A stretch of 64,000 nucleotides of DNA from Luteimonas sp. (GCA_024707405.1 JANPZU010000008.1:1-64000), one strand, 5' to 3'. Positions 1 through 11,427 are shown, counted from the first letter of the stretch. Notes: a model not told the origin generated them from the sequence alone. Numbers and translations are program-made.

Positions 1-276
1 TTTTTGACTTTCCCTTCAGCTTGCCGCCCAGAGGCGTTTCGTCGAAGGGAGCCGCACATTCTAGCTCGATTTCCGAGTCCGTCAATACCTTCTTTCGAAG
101 TTCTTGCCGTCTCGGGAGCCCCGGATCCGGAGGTGTTTCCCGGCCCGGCCGTTGCGGGGGCGCGCATTCTGCCTGTTCCTTCCGGATTTGCCTAGCCCCT
201 CCCCCCGGACTTCCTTGACGCATCGCCCCGGGGCGGGGGTAAGGTGCCGGCGAACCCCTTACGGAACACCGCACCA
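1..276. other. Intergenic region at the window edge
   Basis: No gene is supported here: the open frames are short, overlapping and without a family signature. The stretch is GC-rich like the core chromosome. It may hold the promoter of the following lipoprotein gene, but I see no convincing -35/-10 pair. Confidence 0.5.
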
Positions 277-729
277 ATGCAAACCTTTCGCGCCGTGCTG
301 CTTGCGGCCATCGCACTGCTTTCCGCCGGCTGCGCAAGCGCGACCGGACACTGGGTCGAGCTCGAGGGCAGCCGTTACACGGTGGAAATCGCCGATACGG
401 ACGAGAAGCGCGCGCGCGGGCTGATGTTCCGCGACGCGATGGCCAGCGACGCGGGCATGCTGTTCATCCATGATCGCGAGGAACCCCAGGCCTACTGGAT
501 GAAGAACACGCGCATTGCGCTGGACATCCTCTACTTCGACTCGCAACGCAGGCTGGTGTCGCAGCAACGCAACGTGCCGCCATGCTCCGCGGGCAATGCC
601 TGCCCTTCGTATCCGAGCCGCGCACCCGCACGCTATGTACTCGAACTCAATGCGGGCGAATCCGAGAAGCTTGGCCTCCAGGACGGAGCCGAGTTGCATT
701 TCTCGCCGGCCTTGCAGAATGCGCGCTGA
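277..729 (+). CDS. DUF192 family lipoprotein
   Basis: Protein of 150 residues. It opens with a lipoprotein signal (hydrophobic residues 5-16, lipobox LSAGC), so it should be anchored in the envelope. The remainder matches DUF192 (PF02643), with the family-typical stretches RGLMFRD and YWMKNTRIALDILYFD. The function of DUF192 is not established. ATG at 277 was chosen over an upstream in-frame GTG at 244 because it places the signal peptide at the N-terminus. Confidence 0.85.
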   Translation: MQTFRAVLLAAIALLSAGCASATGHWVELEGSRYTVEIADTDEKRARGLMFRDAMASDAGMLFIHDREEPQAYWMKNTRIALDILYFDSQRRLVSQQRNVPPCSAGNACPSYPSRAPARYVLELNAGESEKLGLQDGAELHFSPALQNAR

Positions 730-782
730 CCCGTAGCCGCGCAAGGCTTGCGGATCACGAGGTGGCGGCGCAGTCTTGCGTC

Positions 783-1628
783 ATGCACGAGTCGCCTGGA
801 CTTCCTGACTGGAATGCACTCGCCGGGGTCGAGGATGCCTCGCTGCCACTGCTCGGCACCGCATTGCTGATCGCCCGCGACGAGTACCCGCGGCTCGACG
901 CACACATGTACGAAGGCATCGTCGACAAGCACGTCGGGCACCTGCGCGACCTGGTGGAAGGCATCGAGCACTCTGCGCTGAAGATGCAGGCGATCAACCA
1001 CCACCTGTTCGACGAACTCGGCTACGCGGGCAACCACGACGAGTACTACGACCCGCGCAACAGCTATCTCAACGAAGTGTTCGAACGCCGCCTCGGCAAC
1101 CCGATCTCACTGGCGCTGGTACAGATGGAAGTCTCCCGTCGCCTCGGCATCCCGCTCGATGGCATTTCGTTCCCCGGCCATTTCCTGGTGCGGCTACCGG
1201 TCGACGATGGCGTACTGGTGATGGATCCGTTCAATCGCGGCCGCCCGCTCGACGTGGATGAACTACGCGAACGCGCGCAGCCGCACATGGGCGGCGACAC
1301 GCCCGACGACGACGTACTCTCGCGGATCCTCAACCCAGCCTCGCATCGCGCGATCCTGGTGCGCGTGTTGCGCAACCTGCATAGGGTGTACCGCGAGAGC
1401 CGGGATTGGGAACGCGCGACCCGCAGCGCCGACCGCATCCTCAAGCTCACGCCAGACGATGCCGATGCCGTCCGCGATCGCGGCCTGGGCTACCTGCAGC
1501 TGGGCCATGTCGCGGGCGCCCGCGAGGACCTGTCCAGCTACCTCTCGCGCAATCCCGATGCGCAGGACGCCATCGAGATCCGCAACCAGTTGATCGACGC
1601 AGGGCGCGCCAGCGCGCGCATGCACTGA
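783..1628 (+). CDS. SirB1-like transglutaminase/TPR protein
   Basis: Protein of 281 residues. The N-terminal two thirds match the SirB1 transglutaminase-like fold (DEYYDPRNSYLNEVFERR, then NPISLALVQMEVSRRLGIP and FPGHFLVR), and the C-terminal part looks like tetratricopeptide helices (WERATRSADRILKLTPDDAD). Family members are usually about 270-290 residues. The usual catalytic Cys position in NPISLALVQMEV has no cysteine, so protease or transglutaminase activity is doubtful. The start at 783 excludes a long upstream extension that overlaps the DUF192 gene in another frame. Confidence 0.85.
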   Translation: MHESPGLPDWNALAGVEDASLPLLGTALLIARDEYPRLDAHMYEGIVDKHVGHLRDLVEGIEHSALKMQAINHHLFDELGYAGNHDEYYDPRNSYLNEVFERRLGNPISLALVQMEVSRRLGIPLDGISFPGHFLVRLPVDDGVLVMDPFNRGRPLDVDELRERAQPHMGGDTPDDDVLSRILNPASHRAILVRVLRNLHRVYRESRDWERATRSADRILKLTPDDADAVRDRGLGYLQLGHVAGAREDLSSYLSRNPDAQDAIEIRNQLIDAGRASARMH

Positions 1629-1642
1629 ACCGCAGCGGCTCG

Positions 1643-1828
1643 CTACAGCGGCATCATCTCGAAGTCGTCCTTGGTCACGCCGCAATCGGGGCATGTCCAG
1701 GTCTCGGGCACGTCTTCCCAGCGTGTCCCCGGGGCGATGCCTTCCTCGGGCAGGCCCGTGGCCTCGTCGTAGATGAAGCCGCAGACGACGCACATCCAGG
1801 TGCGGAAGGCGGTGGCGGTGTCGTTCAT
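1643..1828 (-). CDS. Rubredoxin
   Basis: Small iron protein of 61 residues with two CxxC knuckles (C13/C16 in CVVCG and C46/C49 in CPDCG) that bind one Fe in a Fe(Cys)4 site. Rubredoxins carry single electrons, for example to alkane hydroxylases or rubredoxin reductases. Length and the conserved [17 protein letters not shown] region fit the family. It is divergent from thiE, with about 56 bp between the start codons. Confidence 0.96.
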   Translation of the reverse strand: MNDTATAFRTWMCVVCGFIYDEATGLPEEGIAPGTRWEDVPETWTCPDCGVTKDDFEMMPL

Positions 1829-1884
1829 CGGATAATGCATGCCTGCCGGTCGTGACTGGCGCCATTGTCCCACAGGAAACCGCA

Positions 1885-2561
1885 ATGCCCCGACCCGAGA
1901 CTGCGTTCCCCGGCAAGGGCCTGTACCTGCTGACGCCGGACGACGTCGATACCGCGTCGCTGGTGGAGCGGGTATCCGTCGCACTGCCGCATGCCGCGCT
2001 GCTGCAATACCGCAACAAGACCGCCGATGCCGCGCTACGGCACGAACAGGCCGTCGCACTGTTGCCGCTTTGCCGGAAGCACGGCGTGCCGCTGCTCGTG
2101 AACGACGACTGGCGACTGGCGGCGGACATCGGCGCGGATGGCGCACACCTAGGCGAACACGACGGCATGCTGCAAGCCGCTCGCACCGCACTTGGCCCCG
2201 ATGCGATCCTCGGCGCCTCCTGCTACGACAGCCTCGACCGCGCGGCAGATGCTGCACGCGCAGGCGCGAGCTACCTCGCCTTCGGCGCGTTCTTCCCGTC
2301 ATCGACCAAACCCAATGCACGACAAGCAAGCATGACGTTGCTGCGCGATGCGGCCCGCTTCTGTCTACCATTGGTCGCCATCGGAGGCATCACGCGGGAC
2401 AATACGCCACGACTCGTCGAGGCCGGCGCCGATTACGTCGCCGTGATCAGCGGCGTGTTCGATGCGCCCGACCCCATCGACGCAGCACGCGGATACGCGG
2501 CCTGCTTCCCACGCACCCGCCCGCATCCGACGAACGAAGCAGGCACCGGAGACAACACCCC

Positions 2562-2565
<4 letters not shown>
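1885..2565 (+). CDS. thiE: Thiamine phosphate synthase
   Basis: TIM-barrel enzyme of 226 residues joining HMP-pyrophosphate and the thiazole phosphate to make thiamine phosphate in the cytoplasm. Supporting motifs are LLQYRNK near the N-terminus, [10 protein letters not shown] with DGAHLGEHD (pyrophosphate/Mg binding), ASCYDS, and the C-terminal phosphate loop VAIGGI. ATG 1885 is preceded by an AGGA-type ribosome-binding site, preferable to GTG 1852. The last bases overlap the hemL start (ATGA), indicating translational coupling. thiC lies at the other end of the window. Confidence 0.93.
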
Positions 2566-3850
<1,285 letters not shown>

Positions 3851-3854
<4 letters not shown>

Positions 3855-4462
3855 CCCGCATCCGCCAGATCCTGTTCGATTTCGACGAGGTGCTGGCGAC
3901 CTACAGCCACGAACGCCGCATCGCCAACCTCGCCGCGTTCGCTGGTTGCGAGCACGAGCAGGTGCGCGCCACGTTGTTCACTTCCGGGCTGGAAACCGAA
4001 TACGACAGCGGCCTGCTCGACACCGCGACCTACCTGCACCGCCTGGGCGACGGCATCGGCAAGGTCGTGGACGAGGAGGCCTGGATCGCCTCGCGCATTG
4101 CCGGCAGCACGGCTGCCGCCGGCGTGCTGGCGCACATCGAGGCGCTCGATCCGTCGCTGGTGCTGGGCGTGCTGACCAACAACGGCGCGCTGATGGCACG
4201 CGCGATGCCACGGATCCTCGGCTCGGCATTCGCACGCCTCGATGGCCGTGTACTGTGCAGCGGCACGCTCCAGATGCGCAAACCCGACCCTGCGACCTTC
4301 CAGCGCGCACTGGAACTGCTCGGCTGGGACGCGGCATCCACGTTGTTCGTCGACGACAGGTTCGCCAACGTGCAGGGTGCACGGAAGATCGGGATGCAGG
4401 CGGAGACGGCGACCGATGCGCGCTCGCTGCGGCGCGCATTCAAGCGGCACGGACTGGCCTGA
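3851..4462 (+). CDS. HAD-superfamily hydrolase
   Basis: Protein of 203 residues with the four HAD motifs: nucleophile D10 and D12 in LFDFDEV (E replaces the usual G after the second Asp), T109 in VLTNNG, K144 in MRKPDP, and acidic pair D168/D169 in FVDDR. It resembles epoxide hydrolase N-terminal/YihX-type phosphatases. The substrate cannot be read from sequence. It overlaps hemL by 4 bp (ATGA), so expression is probably coupled, though a role in haem synthesis is not implied. Confidence 0.9.
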
Positions 4463-4463
4463 C

Positions 4464-5564
4464 TCAGCCGCGGAACAGCAACGCCGGCGTGATGTCGGCC
4501 AACGTGCGACAGCCGCACAGCGCCATGGTGGTGTCCAGTTCGACGCGCAGCAGGTGCAACGCGTGCGCGACGCCCGCGGCGCCCGCCGTCGCCAGCGCAT
4601 GCACGTAGGGGCGGCCGACCAAGACCGCATCCGCGCCCAGCGCCAGCGCCTTGAACACATCGGTGCCGCGGCGGATGCCGCCATCCAGCAACAGCGCAAC
4701 GCGACCGGCGACGGCATCGGCCACTGCCGGCAGTGCATCGATGCTGGCCACCTGTGTGTCCAGCACGCGGCCGCCGTGGTTGGAGACGACGATGCCGGCA
4801 GCGCCGGTATCGAGTGCCTTGCGGGCATCGTCCGGATGGGTGATGCCCTTGAGCAGCAACGGCAACGTCGTCTGTTCGCGCAGCCAGGCCACGTCGCGCC
4901 AGGTCGGTGCCTGCACCAGCAACGGGCTGTCGAACAGGCTCTGGCCGGGGTTCACCGCGAACGGCGGATGCGGCGGCAGGTCGCGCAGGTTCACCGCCTC
5001 GGTGCCAAGCGGCAAGGCCAGGTTGCGCAGGCCGATCACCGGCGCATCGACGGTGAGCACCAGCGCACGATAACCGGCGGCCTCGGCACGTCGCACCAGC
5101 GACAGCGTGGCATCGCGATCGTGGCGGAAATACAGCTGGAACCACAGCGGTGACTGCGACGCCTGCGCAATGTCCTCGAGGGTGGTGTTGGCTTCGGTGC
5201 TGACCACCATCGCCGCGCGCATGGCCGATGCGCCCAGCACCGTCGCCAGTTCGCCGTCCGGGTGCGCGAGTTTGTGTCGCGCGATGGGCGCCAGCAGGAT
5301 CGGGAAATCGAGCGTGTCGCCGAACAGCTCGACACGCGTGTCGCCACCAGCGACATCCGCCAACACGCGGTTGCGCAGCCGGATGCGGTCGAATGCGTCA
5401 CGATTGTCGCGGAGCGTGAGCGCTTCGCCGGCGGCACCTTCGAGATAGGCCCAGGCCGCATCGCCCATGCGCTCGCGCGCGAACGGCGCGTAATCGGCGA
5501 TGCTGGCGATCTGCGGCGGGATGCGCTGCAACGGCGGCGGACGCGCTGCGTCGTCGGCACTCAT
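4464..5564 (-). CDS. FMN-dependent alpha-hydroxy-acid oxidase/dehydrogenase
   Basis: Protein of 366 residues of the lactate/glycolate oxidase family: an FMN TIM barrel oxidising 2-hydroxy acids to 2-oxo acids. Key residues are K239 in LLLKGI and H263 and R266 in the active-site motif SNHGGR, plus a phosphate-binding DGGIRRGTD loop. L-lactate dehydrogenase (LldD-like) activity is possible but the substrate is undecided. ATG 5564 overlaps the stop codon of the upstream piuC gene (ATGA), which decides the start. Confidence 0.92.
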   Translation of the reverse strand: MSADDAARPPPLQRIPPQIASIADYAPFARERMGDAAWAYLEGAAGEALTLRDNRDAFDRIRLRNRVLADVAGGDTRVELFGDTLDFPILLAPIARHKLAHPDGELATVLGASAMRAAMVVSTEANTTLEDIAQASQSPLWFQLYFRHDRDATLSLVRRAEAAGYRALVLTVDAPVIGLRNLALPLGTEAVNLRDLPPHPPFAVNPGQSLFDSPLLVQAPTWRDVAWLREQTTLPLLLKGITHPDDARKALDTGAAGIVVSNHGGRVLDTQVASIDALPAVADAVAGRVALLLDGGIRRGTDVFKALALGADAVLVGRPYVHALATAGAAGVAHALHLLRVELDTTMALCGCRTLADITPALLFRG

Positions 5565-6241
5565 GTCTGCGACCACTGCCGCAACAGGTTGTGGTACACG
5601 CCCAGCAGCCGCGACGTCTCCGCGTCGTTGCCCTCGCGTGCACGCAAGGCCTGGATCGACTGGTCGAGCTGGAACAGCAAGGCGCGCTGCCCGTCGTCGC
5701 GCACCAGGCTCTGCGTCCAGAAGAACGCCGCCAGCCGTGCGCCGCGCGTGACCGGCGTGACCTTGTGCAAGCTGGTGCCGGGATACAGCACGAGGTGCCC
5801 AGCCGGCAGTTTCACGCTTTGCTCGCCGTAGGTGTCCTCGATGACCAGTTCGCCGCCGTCGTACTCGTCGGGGTCGCTGAAGAACAACGTCGCCGACACA
5901 TCGGTACGGATGCGATGTGGCGTGCCCGGCACGCTCATCACCGCGCCATCGACATGGAAGCCGTACTCGCCGCCGCCCGTATAGCGGTTGAAGCGCGGCG
6001 GAAACACCTTCAGCGGCAACGCCGCCGCCATGAACAGCGGACTGGCCGGCAAGGCCTGCAGGATCAGGTCACCGATCTGCTGCGTCAGCGGGTGATCCGG
6101 CGCCAGTTGCTGGTTGCGCTTGACCTGGATGGCCGCATGGCCTGCGGTGCCGCGCCCATCCGACCACTCCGCATTCGACAACGCCTCGCGACATTGCCGG
6201 ATCTGCTCGGGGCTCAGGACATCCGGGATCTGCAACAGCAT
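5561..6241 (-). CDS. piuC: PKHD-type 2-oxoglutarate/Fe(II) hydroxylase PiuC/YbiX
   Basis: Protein of 226 residues with the Fe(II) triad H96, D98 (FHVDGA) and H159 (GTSLHKV) and the 2-oxoglutarate-binding R169. The family is known from genes next to catecholate siderophore receptors (ybiX beside fiu in E. coli). Here too it is divergent from a TonB-dependent siderophore receptor, with a Fur-box-like sequence between them, so iron repression of both is likely. The target hydroxylated is not known. Confidence 0.95.
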   Translation of the reverse strand: MLLQIPDVLSPEQIRQCREALSNAEWSDGRGTAGHAAIQVKRNQQLAPDHPLTQQIGDLILQALPASPLFMAAALPLKVFPPRFNRYTGGGEYGFHVDGAVMSVPGTPHRIRTDVSATLFFSDPDEYDGGELVIEDTYGEQSVKLPAGHLVLYPGTSLHKVTPVTRGARLAAFFWTQSLVRDDGQRALLFQLDQSIQALRAREGNDAETSRLLGVYHNLLRQWSQT

Positions 6242-6325
6242 GGCGGTTCCGGCAAGGGATCAAGGCGGGCGGCCAAGGGTACCGCTTGCCGGAGTCGGCT
6301 CCAATGCGCATGCGTGCGTATTGCC

Positions 6326-6351
6326 AACAATAATGAGAATAATTAGTATTT
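6326..6351. promoter_or_regulatory. Fur-box-like operator
   Basis: AT-rich sequence AATAATGAGAATAATTAGTA inside otherwise GC-rich DNA, close to the NATWAT-type repeats of Fur sites. It lies between divergent piuC and the siderophore receptor gene, where one operator could repress both under iron sufficiency. Read by eye; no matrix scoring was done. Confidence 0.7.
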
Positions 6352-6431
6352 CGCGCCATTGGCGCTCCTGCCATGCCGCCTGCGCCCTTGCGCCGCGGCG
6401 CCATACATCCATTCCACGGGAACACCCCACG

Positions 6432-8759
6432 ATGACCATCTCGCGCTCGACGATGCTCCGCACCTCTCCGCTTGCCGCCGCCCTGCTGGCCGCGCTGGCC
6501 CTGCCCGCCCATGCCGACACGGACGCCTACCAGTCCACTCCGCGGACGCTGGATCAGGTGGAAGTGCTGGGCGAAGTGCCGGACAAGGCCTCGTCGCCCA
6601 AGTTCACCGCACCGCTGCTCGACACGCCGCAGACCATCGCGGTCATCCCGTCCGACGTGTTCAACGCCCAGGGCGCGCAGAACCTGACCGACGTGCTGCG
6701 CAACGTGCCTGGCATCAGCTTCGATGCCGGCGAGAACGGCTTCGGTACCAACAACAACAACTTCAGCCTGCGTGGCTTCGACACCAGCGGCAGCATCTTC
6801 ATCGACGGCGTGCGCGATTCGGGCAACTACGCCCGCGACGTGTTCAACCTCGACCAGGTGGAAGTGGCCAAGGGCCCGGCGGCCGACAACGGCCGCGGCG
6901 GCCTGGGCGGCTACGTCAACCTGGTCACCAAGTCGCCGCAGCTGGGCTACTTCTTCCGCGGCACCGCCAGCTACGGCACCGACGGCACCGACGCCGACAG
7001 CCGCCTGCGCACCACGCTCGACCTCAACAACCAGCTCGGCGACACCAGCGCGCTGCGCCTGAACCTGCTGCTGCAGGAAGGTGGCGTCGTCGGCCGCGAG
7101 CATGCAGAAAACGATGCCGTCGGCATCGCGCCATCGCTGGCGTTCGGCCTGGGCACCAGCACCCGCGTGGTGCTGGCCGCGCAGTACCTGAGCCAGAGCG
7201 GCCGCCCGGACTGGGGCGTGCCCGGCGCATCGATCGAAGGCACGATCAACTACGACCCGGTCGCCGGCTCCGCCGATCGCGACACGTTCTACGGACTGGC
7301 ATCTGACTTCGACGACAACACCAGCGCATCGGTCACCGCGCGCATCGAGCACGACTTCGCCAACGGCCTCACCCTCAGCAACCAGACGCGCTGGGTCGAA
7401 ACCGACCGCAAGGCGCTGTACACGGTGCCGTTCGGCTACACCGCCGCGACCCAGACCGTTGTCGGCGACACCCAGGCCTACCAGCGCGAGAACAGCACGT
7501 TCTCCAACCTGACCAACCTCGGCGTGACCTTCAATACCGGCGCCATCGAGCACACCCTCGCCGCCGGCCTCGAGTTGTCGCGCGAGGAATCCGAAGCACT
7601 GCGCTTCGGCACCAGCACTCCGCCGGCGACCAGCGTGCTGGCACCCGATTTCAACCGCGTGGTGGCCGGCATGCCGGCGGCGCAGCAGACCAACCGGGTC
7701 AAGATCGACACCGTCGCGCTGTACGCCTACGACACCGTCAAGTTCAACGAACAGTGGCAGCTGACCGGTGGCCTGCGCGCGGAACGCTACGACGTGGAGA
7801 TCGACAGCAAGACCGTCGCCGGCGCACCGACCGGCCCGGATGGCTATGAAGTGAGCGAAACCACGCTCGGCGGCAAGCTGGGTCTGGTGTACAAGCCGGT
7901 CGAGAACGGCAGCCTGTACGCGGCGGTCAACATCGCCACGCTGCCGCCGGGTTCGTGGCTGTCCAATCCCGACATTTCGCGCACCGGCGACAACGCCTTC
8001 CCCGGCATCGTCGGCCAGAACAACGATGCCGCCAAGCCGCAGCGCGCGGTCAGCCACGAAATCGGCGTGAAGTGGGACTTCCTCGATGATCGCCTCAGCA
8101 CCACGGCGGCGGTATTCCAGACCCAGCGTCGCAGCGTCGCGGTCAGCGGCAAGGAACCGGGCGTCGCCAGCAGCCCGACCGTGCTGCGCGGCTACGGCAA
8201 GCAGATCGTGCGCGGCATCGAACTGAGCGCGACCGGCCGCATCACCGATGCCTGGACGGTGTTCGCCGGCGCGGTGTTCCTGGACAGCAAGCGCGAACAC
8301 GGCGCCTACCTCGATGCCGCACGCTGCACCGCCAATCCCACCGACTACCGTGCCGGCGCGACCGTCGCCGACTGCGCGGCGATCATCGCCAGCGGTGCAG
8401 GCGCCGATGGTGACCAACTCGCGTTCACGCCGAAGCGTTCGGCCAACCTGTGGACGACCTACGCGTTCGCCAATGGCCTGACCATCGGCGGTGGCGTGCA
8501 GCACGTGGGCGACTCGTGGGCGGGCCGCCCGGACGATGCCGACCGCATCATCCCCAATGGCCGCTGGGGTGAACTGCCCGGCTACACCATCGGTAGCCTG
8601 ATGGCTTCGTACGCGGTCAACGACAAGCTGACCCTGCGCTTCAACGTGGACAACGTGACCGACGAGACCTACGCCACGTCCGGCAACTGGGCGATGACGC
8701 GCGCGTTCATCGGCCCGGCCCGCTCGTACCTGCTGAGTGCAGACTTCCGCTTCTGGTAA
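6432..8759 (+). CDS. TonB-dependent catecholate siderophore receptor
   Basis: Outer-membrane receptor of 775 residues. Residues 1-30 form a signal peptide ending ALPAHA. The plug domain follows (TPQTIAVIP, LRNVPGISFDAGE, FSLRGFD, VEVAKGPA), then a 22-strand-type beta barrel ending in aromatic FRFW. It should import ferric siderophore using TonB energy. The neighbouring piuC and the Fur-box-like site suggest a Fiu-like catecholate receptor. ATG 6432 was chosen because it starts the signal peptide; the frame is open upstream. Confidence 0.94.
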   Translation: MTISRSTMLRTSPLAAALLAALALPAHADTDAYQSTPRTLDQVEVLGEVPDKASSPKFTAPLLDTPQTIAVIPSDVFNAQGAQNLTDVLRNVPGISFDAGENGFGTNNNNFSLRGFDTSGSIFIDGVRDSGNYARDVFNLDQVEVAKGPAADNGRGGLGGYVNLVTKSPQLGYFFRGTASYGTDGTDADSRLRTTLDLNNQLGDTSALRLNLLLQEGGVVGREHAENDAVGIAPSLAFGLGTSTRVVLAAQYLSQSGRPDWGVPGASIEGTINYDPVAGSADRDTFYGLASDFDDNTSASVTARIEHDFANGLTLSNQTRWVETDRKALYTVPFGYTAATQTVVGDTQAYQRENSTFSNLTNLGVTFNTGAIEHTLAAGLELSREESEALRFGTSTPPATSVLAPDFNRVVAGMPAAQQTNRVKIDTVALYAYDTVKFNEQWQLTGGLRAERYDVEIDSKTVAGAPTGPDGYEVSETTLGGKLGLVYKPVENGSLYAAVNIATLPPGSWLSNPDISRTGDNAFPGIVGQNNDAAKPQRAVSHEIGVKWDFLDDRLSTTAAVFQTQRRSVAVSGKEPGVASSPTVLRGYGKQIVRGIELSATGRITDAWTVFAGAVFLDSKREHGAYLDAARCTANPTDYRAGATVADCAAIIASGAGADGDQLAFTPKRSANLWTTYAFANGLTIGGGVQHVGDSWAGRPDDADRIIPNGRWGELPGYTIGSLMASYAVNDKLTLRFNVDNVTDETYATSGNWAMTRAFIGPARSYLLSADFRFW

Positions 8760-8788
8760 GAAGACACCGCGTCACTCTCTCGACGCAT

Positions 8789-8820
8789 AGCCCCGGACGC
8801 GAAAGCGCCGGGGCTTTTTT
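8789..8820 (+). terminator. Rho-independent terminator after the receptor gene
   Basis: Stem AGCCCCGG/CCGGGGCT followed by a run of six T, placed 30 bp after the receptor stop codon. Confidence 0.9.
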
Positions 8821-8860
8821 ATGCCTGCATCCTGCGAGGCACGTGCCTGGCGACGGTTGA

Positions 8861-10081
8861 TCAGGCGGCGAATGCGCGCAAGGCGGCGTGCAGGCGCTTC
8901 AATCCTTCGGCCAGTTCCTCGTCACTGATGTTGAGTGCCGGCACGAAACGCAACACGTCCGGGCCCGCCTGCAACAGCAGCAAGCCTTCGGCCGCGGCGA
9001 GGTCGAGGATCTCGCCGGCACGTCCTGCGTATTCCGGTTGGAGCACCGCACCCAGCATCAATCCGCGACCACGCACCTGTTCGAACAGACCGAGTTCGGC
9101 ATTGATCACATCGAGGCCCGCGCGCAACGCCGCCGACTGCCGCGCCACGTTGTCGGTGATCTGCGGCGAAGACAGCTTGCGCAGCGCCACGCGCGCCACC
9201 GCCGCGGCCAGCGGATTGCCGCCAAAGGTGGTGCCATGCGCGCCGAACTGCATGGTCTCGGCGACCTTTTCGCCGACAAGTGTCGCGCCGACGGGGAAGC
9301 CGCCACCCAGCGCCTTGGCAAGGGTGACGATGTCGGGCGTCACCTCGTCCTGCCAATGCGCGAACAGCGTTCCCGTGCGGCCCATGCCGCTCTGGATTTC
9401 GTCCAGCACCAGCAGCGCGCCATGGCGGTCGCACAGCTCGCGCACGTGTTGCAGGAAGCCCGGTGCAGCCGGCATCACCCCGCCCTCGCCCTGCACCGGC
9501 TCCAGCATCACCGCAGCCACGTCGCCCGTGGCCATCGCGCTTTCAAGTGCGGTGGCATCGTTGAAATCGACGTAGCGGAAGCCACCCGGTAGCGGTTCGT
9601 AGCCTTCCTGGTACTTGGGCTGGGCGGTCGCGGTGACCGCGGCCAGCGTGCGGCCGTGGAAGCTGCCGCGGAAGGTCACGATGACGCGCCTGTCCGGCGT
9701 GCGGCCCTGCGCGGTCGCCCACTTGCGCACCAGCTTGATCGCGGCCTCGTTGGCCTCGGCGCCGGAATTGCACAGGAACACTCGCTTGGCGAAACGCGAC
9801 GCGACAACCAGTTCCTCCGCCAGCCGCAGCGGTGGCTCGCTGTAGAACACGTTGCTGGTGTGCCAGAGCTTGCCGGCCTGCTCGGTCAGCGCGGCGACGA
9901 GATCCGGATCGTTGTGACCGAGGCCGCAGACGGCGATGCCCGCCGACAGGTCGATGTATTCGCGACCTTCGCTGTCCCAGACGCGCGCGCCCTGCCCGCG
10001 ATCGAGGATCACTTCGCGCGGGCGGTAGACCGGCACGTAGTAGTCGCGGCCGAGGGCAAGCAGGTGGGCAATGTTGGACAT
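8861..10081 (-). CDS. argD: Acetylornithine/succinyldiaminopimelate aminotransferase
   Basis: Class III PLP aminotransferase of 406 residues. Motifs include NSGAEANEAAIKL, FHGRTLAAVTAT, LEPVQGEGG, LDEIQSGMGRTG and the PLP lysine K256 in TLAKALGGGFPVGA. Size and motifs match ArgD, acting in arginine and possibly lysine synthesis. Other class III transaminases are close relatives, so the exact substrate is inferred. ATG 10081 starts MSNIAHLL; the in-frame extension upstream has no family match. Confidence 0.88.
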   Translation of the reverse strand: MSNIAHLLALGRDYYVPVYRPREVILDRGQGARVWDSEGREYIDLSAGIAVCGLGHNDPDLVAALTEQAGKLWHTSNVFYSEPPLRLAEELVVASRFAKRVFLCNSGAEANEAAIKLVRKWATAQGRTPDRRVIVTFRGSFHGRTLAAVTATAQPKYQEGYEPLPGGFRYVDFNDATALESAMATGDVAAVMLEPVQGEGGVMPAAPGFLQHVRELCDRHGALLVLDEIQSGMGRTGTLFAHWQDEVTPDIVTLAKALGGGFPVGATLVGEKVAETMQFGAHGTTFGGNPLAAAVARVALRKLSSPQITDNVARQSAALRAGLDVINAELGLFEQVRGRGLMLGAVLQPEYAGRAGEILDLAAAEGLLLLQAGPDVLRFVPALNISDEELAEGLKRLHAALRAFAA

Positions 10082-10162
10082 GGTGCTCGGGGGAATGCGG
10101 AGGGAAGCCGCTATTGTGCGCAAGCCGGGCACGACTCGCATCCCGGCATCAATGCCCGGCGA

Positions 10163-10555
10163 TCAGCGCCCGCGATGCGACCAGGCCAGCGCCAGCAGAC
10201 ACAGGATGATCAGCACGCTGTACTCCATGCCGTTGCGCCCGAGACCGACCACGAACCAGCCCGCGGGTGCGTGCACCAGCCAGATCCCGCAGGCGTAGAT
10301 GCCGGCGAACACCAGCGCGATCGGCGCGACCCAGCGACCCCAAGCCATCAGCGGCGCGGCGACCAGTTCAAACACGGTCACGCCCCATGCGATACCGAGG
10401 CCGAACGGGAGTCCACGGCTGTCGAGGAATCCGCCGAACGGCACCACGCCATCGTGGAAGACTCGCGCGGCGCCGTGGACGAAGAGAAAGGCAGCCAGGC
10501 CGATGCGGATCGCGACCAGCGATTGCCGCGATGCGTGGACAGGCTGGATCGACAT
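10163..10555 (-). CDS. DoxX family inner-membrane protein
   Basis: Protein of 130 residues with four predicted transmembrane helices (about 15-32, 54-72, 77-96, 110-125) and the DoxX signature FLFVHGAARVFHDGVVPFGG. Family members are small membrane proteins of uncertain role. It lies 13 bp upstream of, and in the same direction as, the SDR gene's stop side, and may be transcribed after it. Confidence 0.85.
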   Translation of the reverse strand: MSIQPVHASRQSLVAIRIGLAAFLFVHGAARVFHDGVVPFGGFLDSRGLPFGLGIAWGVTVFELVAAPLMAWGRWVAPIALVFAGIYACGIWLVHAPAGWFVVGLGRNGMEYSVLIILCLLALAWSHRGR

Positions 10556-10568
10556 GCGGCCTCCCGTA

Positions 10569-11387
10569 TCAGTCGAGGAACAGATCGGGCAGCAACGGCT
10601 TCGATGGATCGACAGCGTAGCCGGAAAGATCGGTCACGCCCGCTTCGGCCAGCACTTCGTCGTCGATCAGGAAGTTCCCGGTGAAACCCGCCGCCGGCCG
10701 CACCAGCACCTCGTGCGCGGCGTCGGCCATGATCTCGGGCGACCGGCCGTTGCCCAGATCGACGCCGGGGATCATGTTGAGCGCATCGGTGGCGATCAGG
10801 GTTCGCGGCCACAGCGCGTTGATCGCCACGCCCTTGTCACGGAATTCGGCGGCCAGCCCGAGGGTGACGAAGCTCATGCCCATCTTCGCCAGCGTGTAGC
10901 CGGTGTGCGGCGCCCACCACTTCGGATCGAGCGAGGGTGGCGGCGCGAGGGTGAGGATGTGCGGGTTCCGCGCCTGCAGCAGGTGCGGCAACGCGACCTG
11001 CGCGCACAGGAAGCTGCCGCGCGCGTTGACCTGCTGCATGAGGTCGAAGCGCTTCATCGGCGTGTCCAGTGCACCGCGCAGCCAGATGGCGCTGGCGTTG
11101 TTGATGAGGATATCGAGGCCGCCGAAGGTCTCGACGGTCTTCGCCATCGCTGCCTTGACCTCGGCTTCCTCGCGGATATCACATTTGAGCGCCAGCGCGC
11201 GGCCACCGGCGTCTTCCACCGCCGCTGCAGCCGTATGGATGGTGCCGGGCAGCTTCGGATTGGGCACGTCGGACTTCGCCGCGATGACCACGTTGGCGCC
11301 ATCGCGCGCGGCGCGCAGCGCGATCGCCAGGCCAATGCCGCGCGAGGCGCCGGTGATGAAGAGGGTCTTGCCGTTGAGTGAAGACAT
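10569..11387 (-). CDS. SDR family NAD(P)-dependent oxidoreductase
   Basis: Short-chain dehydrogenase of 272 residues. The N-terminal cofactor loop TGASRGIG is at residues 10-17, followed by ILINNAS and the catalytic YTLAK (YxxxK). It resembles the hydroxysteroid-dehydrogenase-like HSDL2/SCP2-type group because of the LTLAPPPSLDPKWW segment. The true substrate is unknown. ATG 11387 was chosen since the cofactor loop then sits at the normal distance from the N-terminus. Confidence 0.9.
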   Translation of the reverse strand: MSSLNGKTLFITGASRGIGLAIALRAARDGANVVIAAKSDVPNPKLPGTIHTAAAAVEDAGGRALALKCDIREEAEVKAAMAKTVETFGGLDILINNASAIWLRGALDTPMKRFDLMQQVNARGSFLCAQVALPHLLQARNPHILTLAPPPSLDPKWWAPHTGYTLAKMGMSFVTLGLAAEFRDKGVAINALWPRTLIATDALNMIPGVDLGNGRSPEIMADAAHEVLVRPAAGFTGNFLIDDEVLAEAGVTDLSGYAVDPSKPLLPDLFLD

Positions 11388-11427
11388 GGGTTTCAGGATC
11401 CGGACATCGAACCAAGGACAGGAATTT

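Noticed and set aside
1..276. tRNA or rRNA fragment at the left edge
   Set aside because: No cloverleaf or rRNA-like conserved stretch could be recognised.
6069..8504. 811-codon frame antisense to the siderophore receptor
   Set aside because: Shadow of a GC-rich gene; the sense protein has complete receptor motifs.
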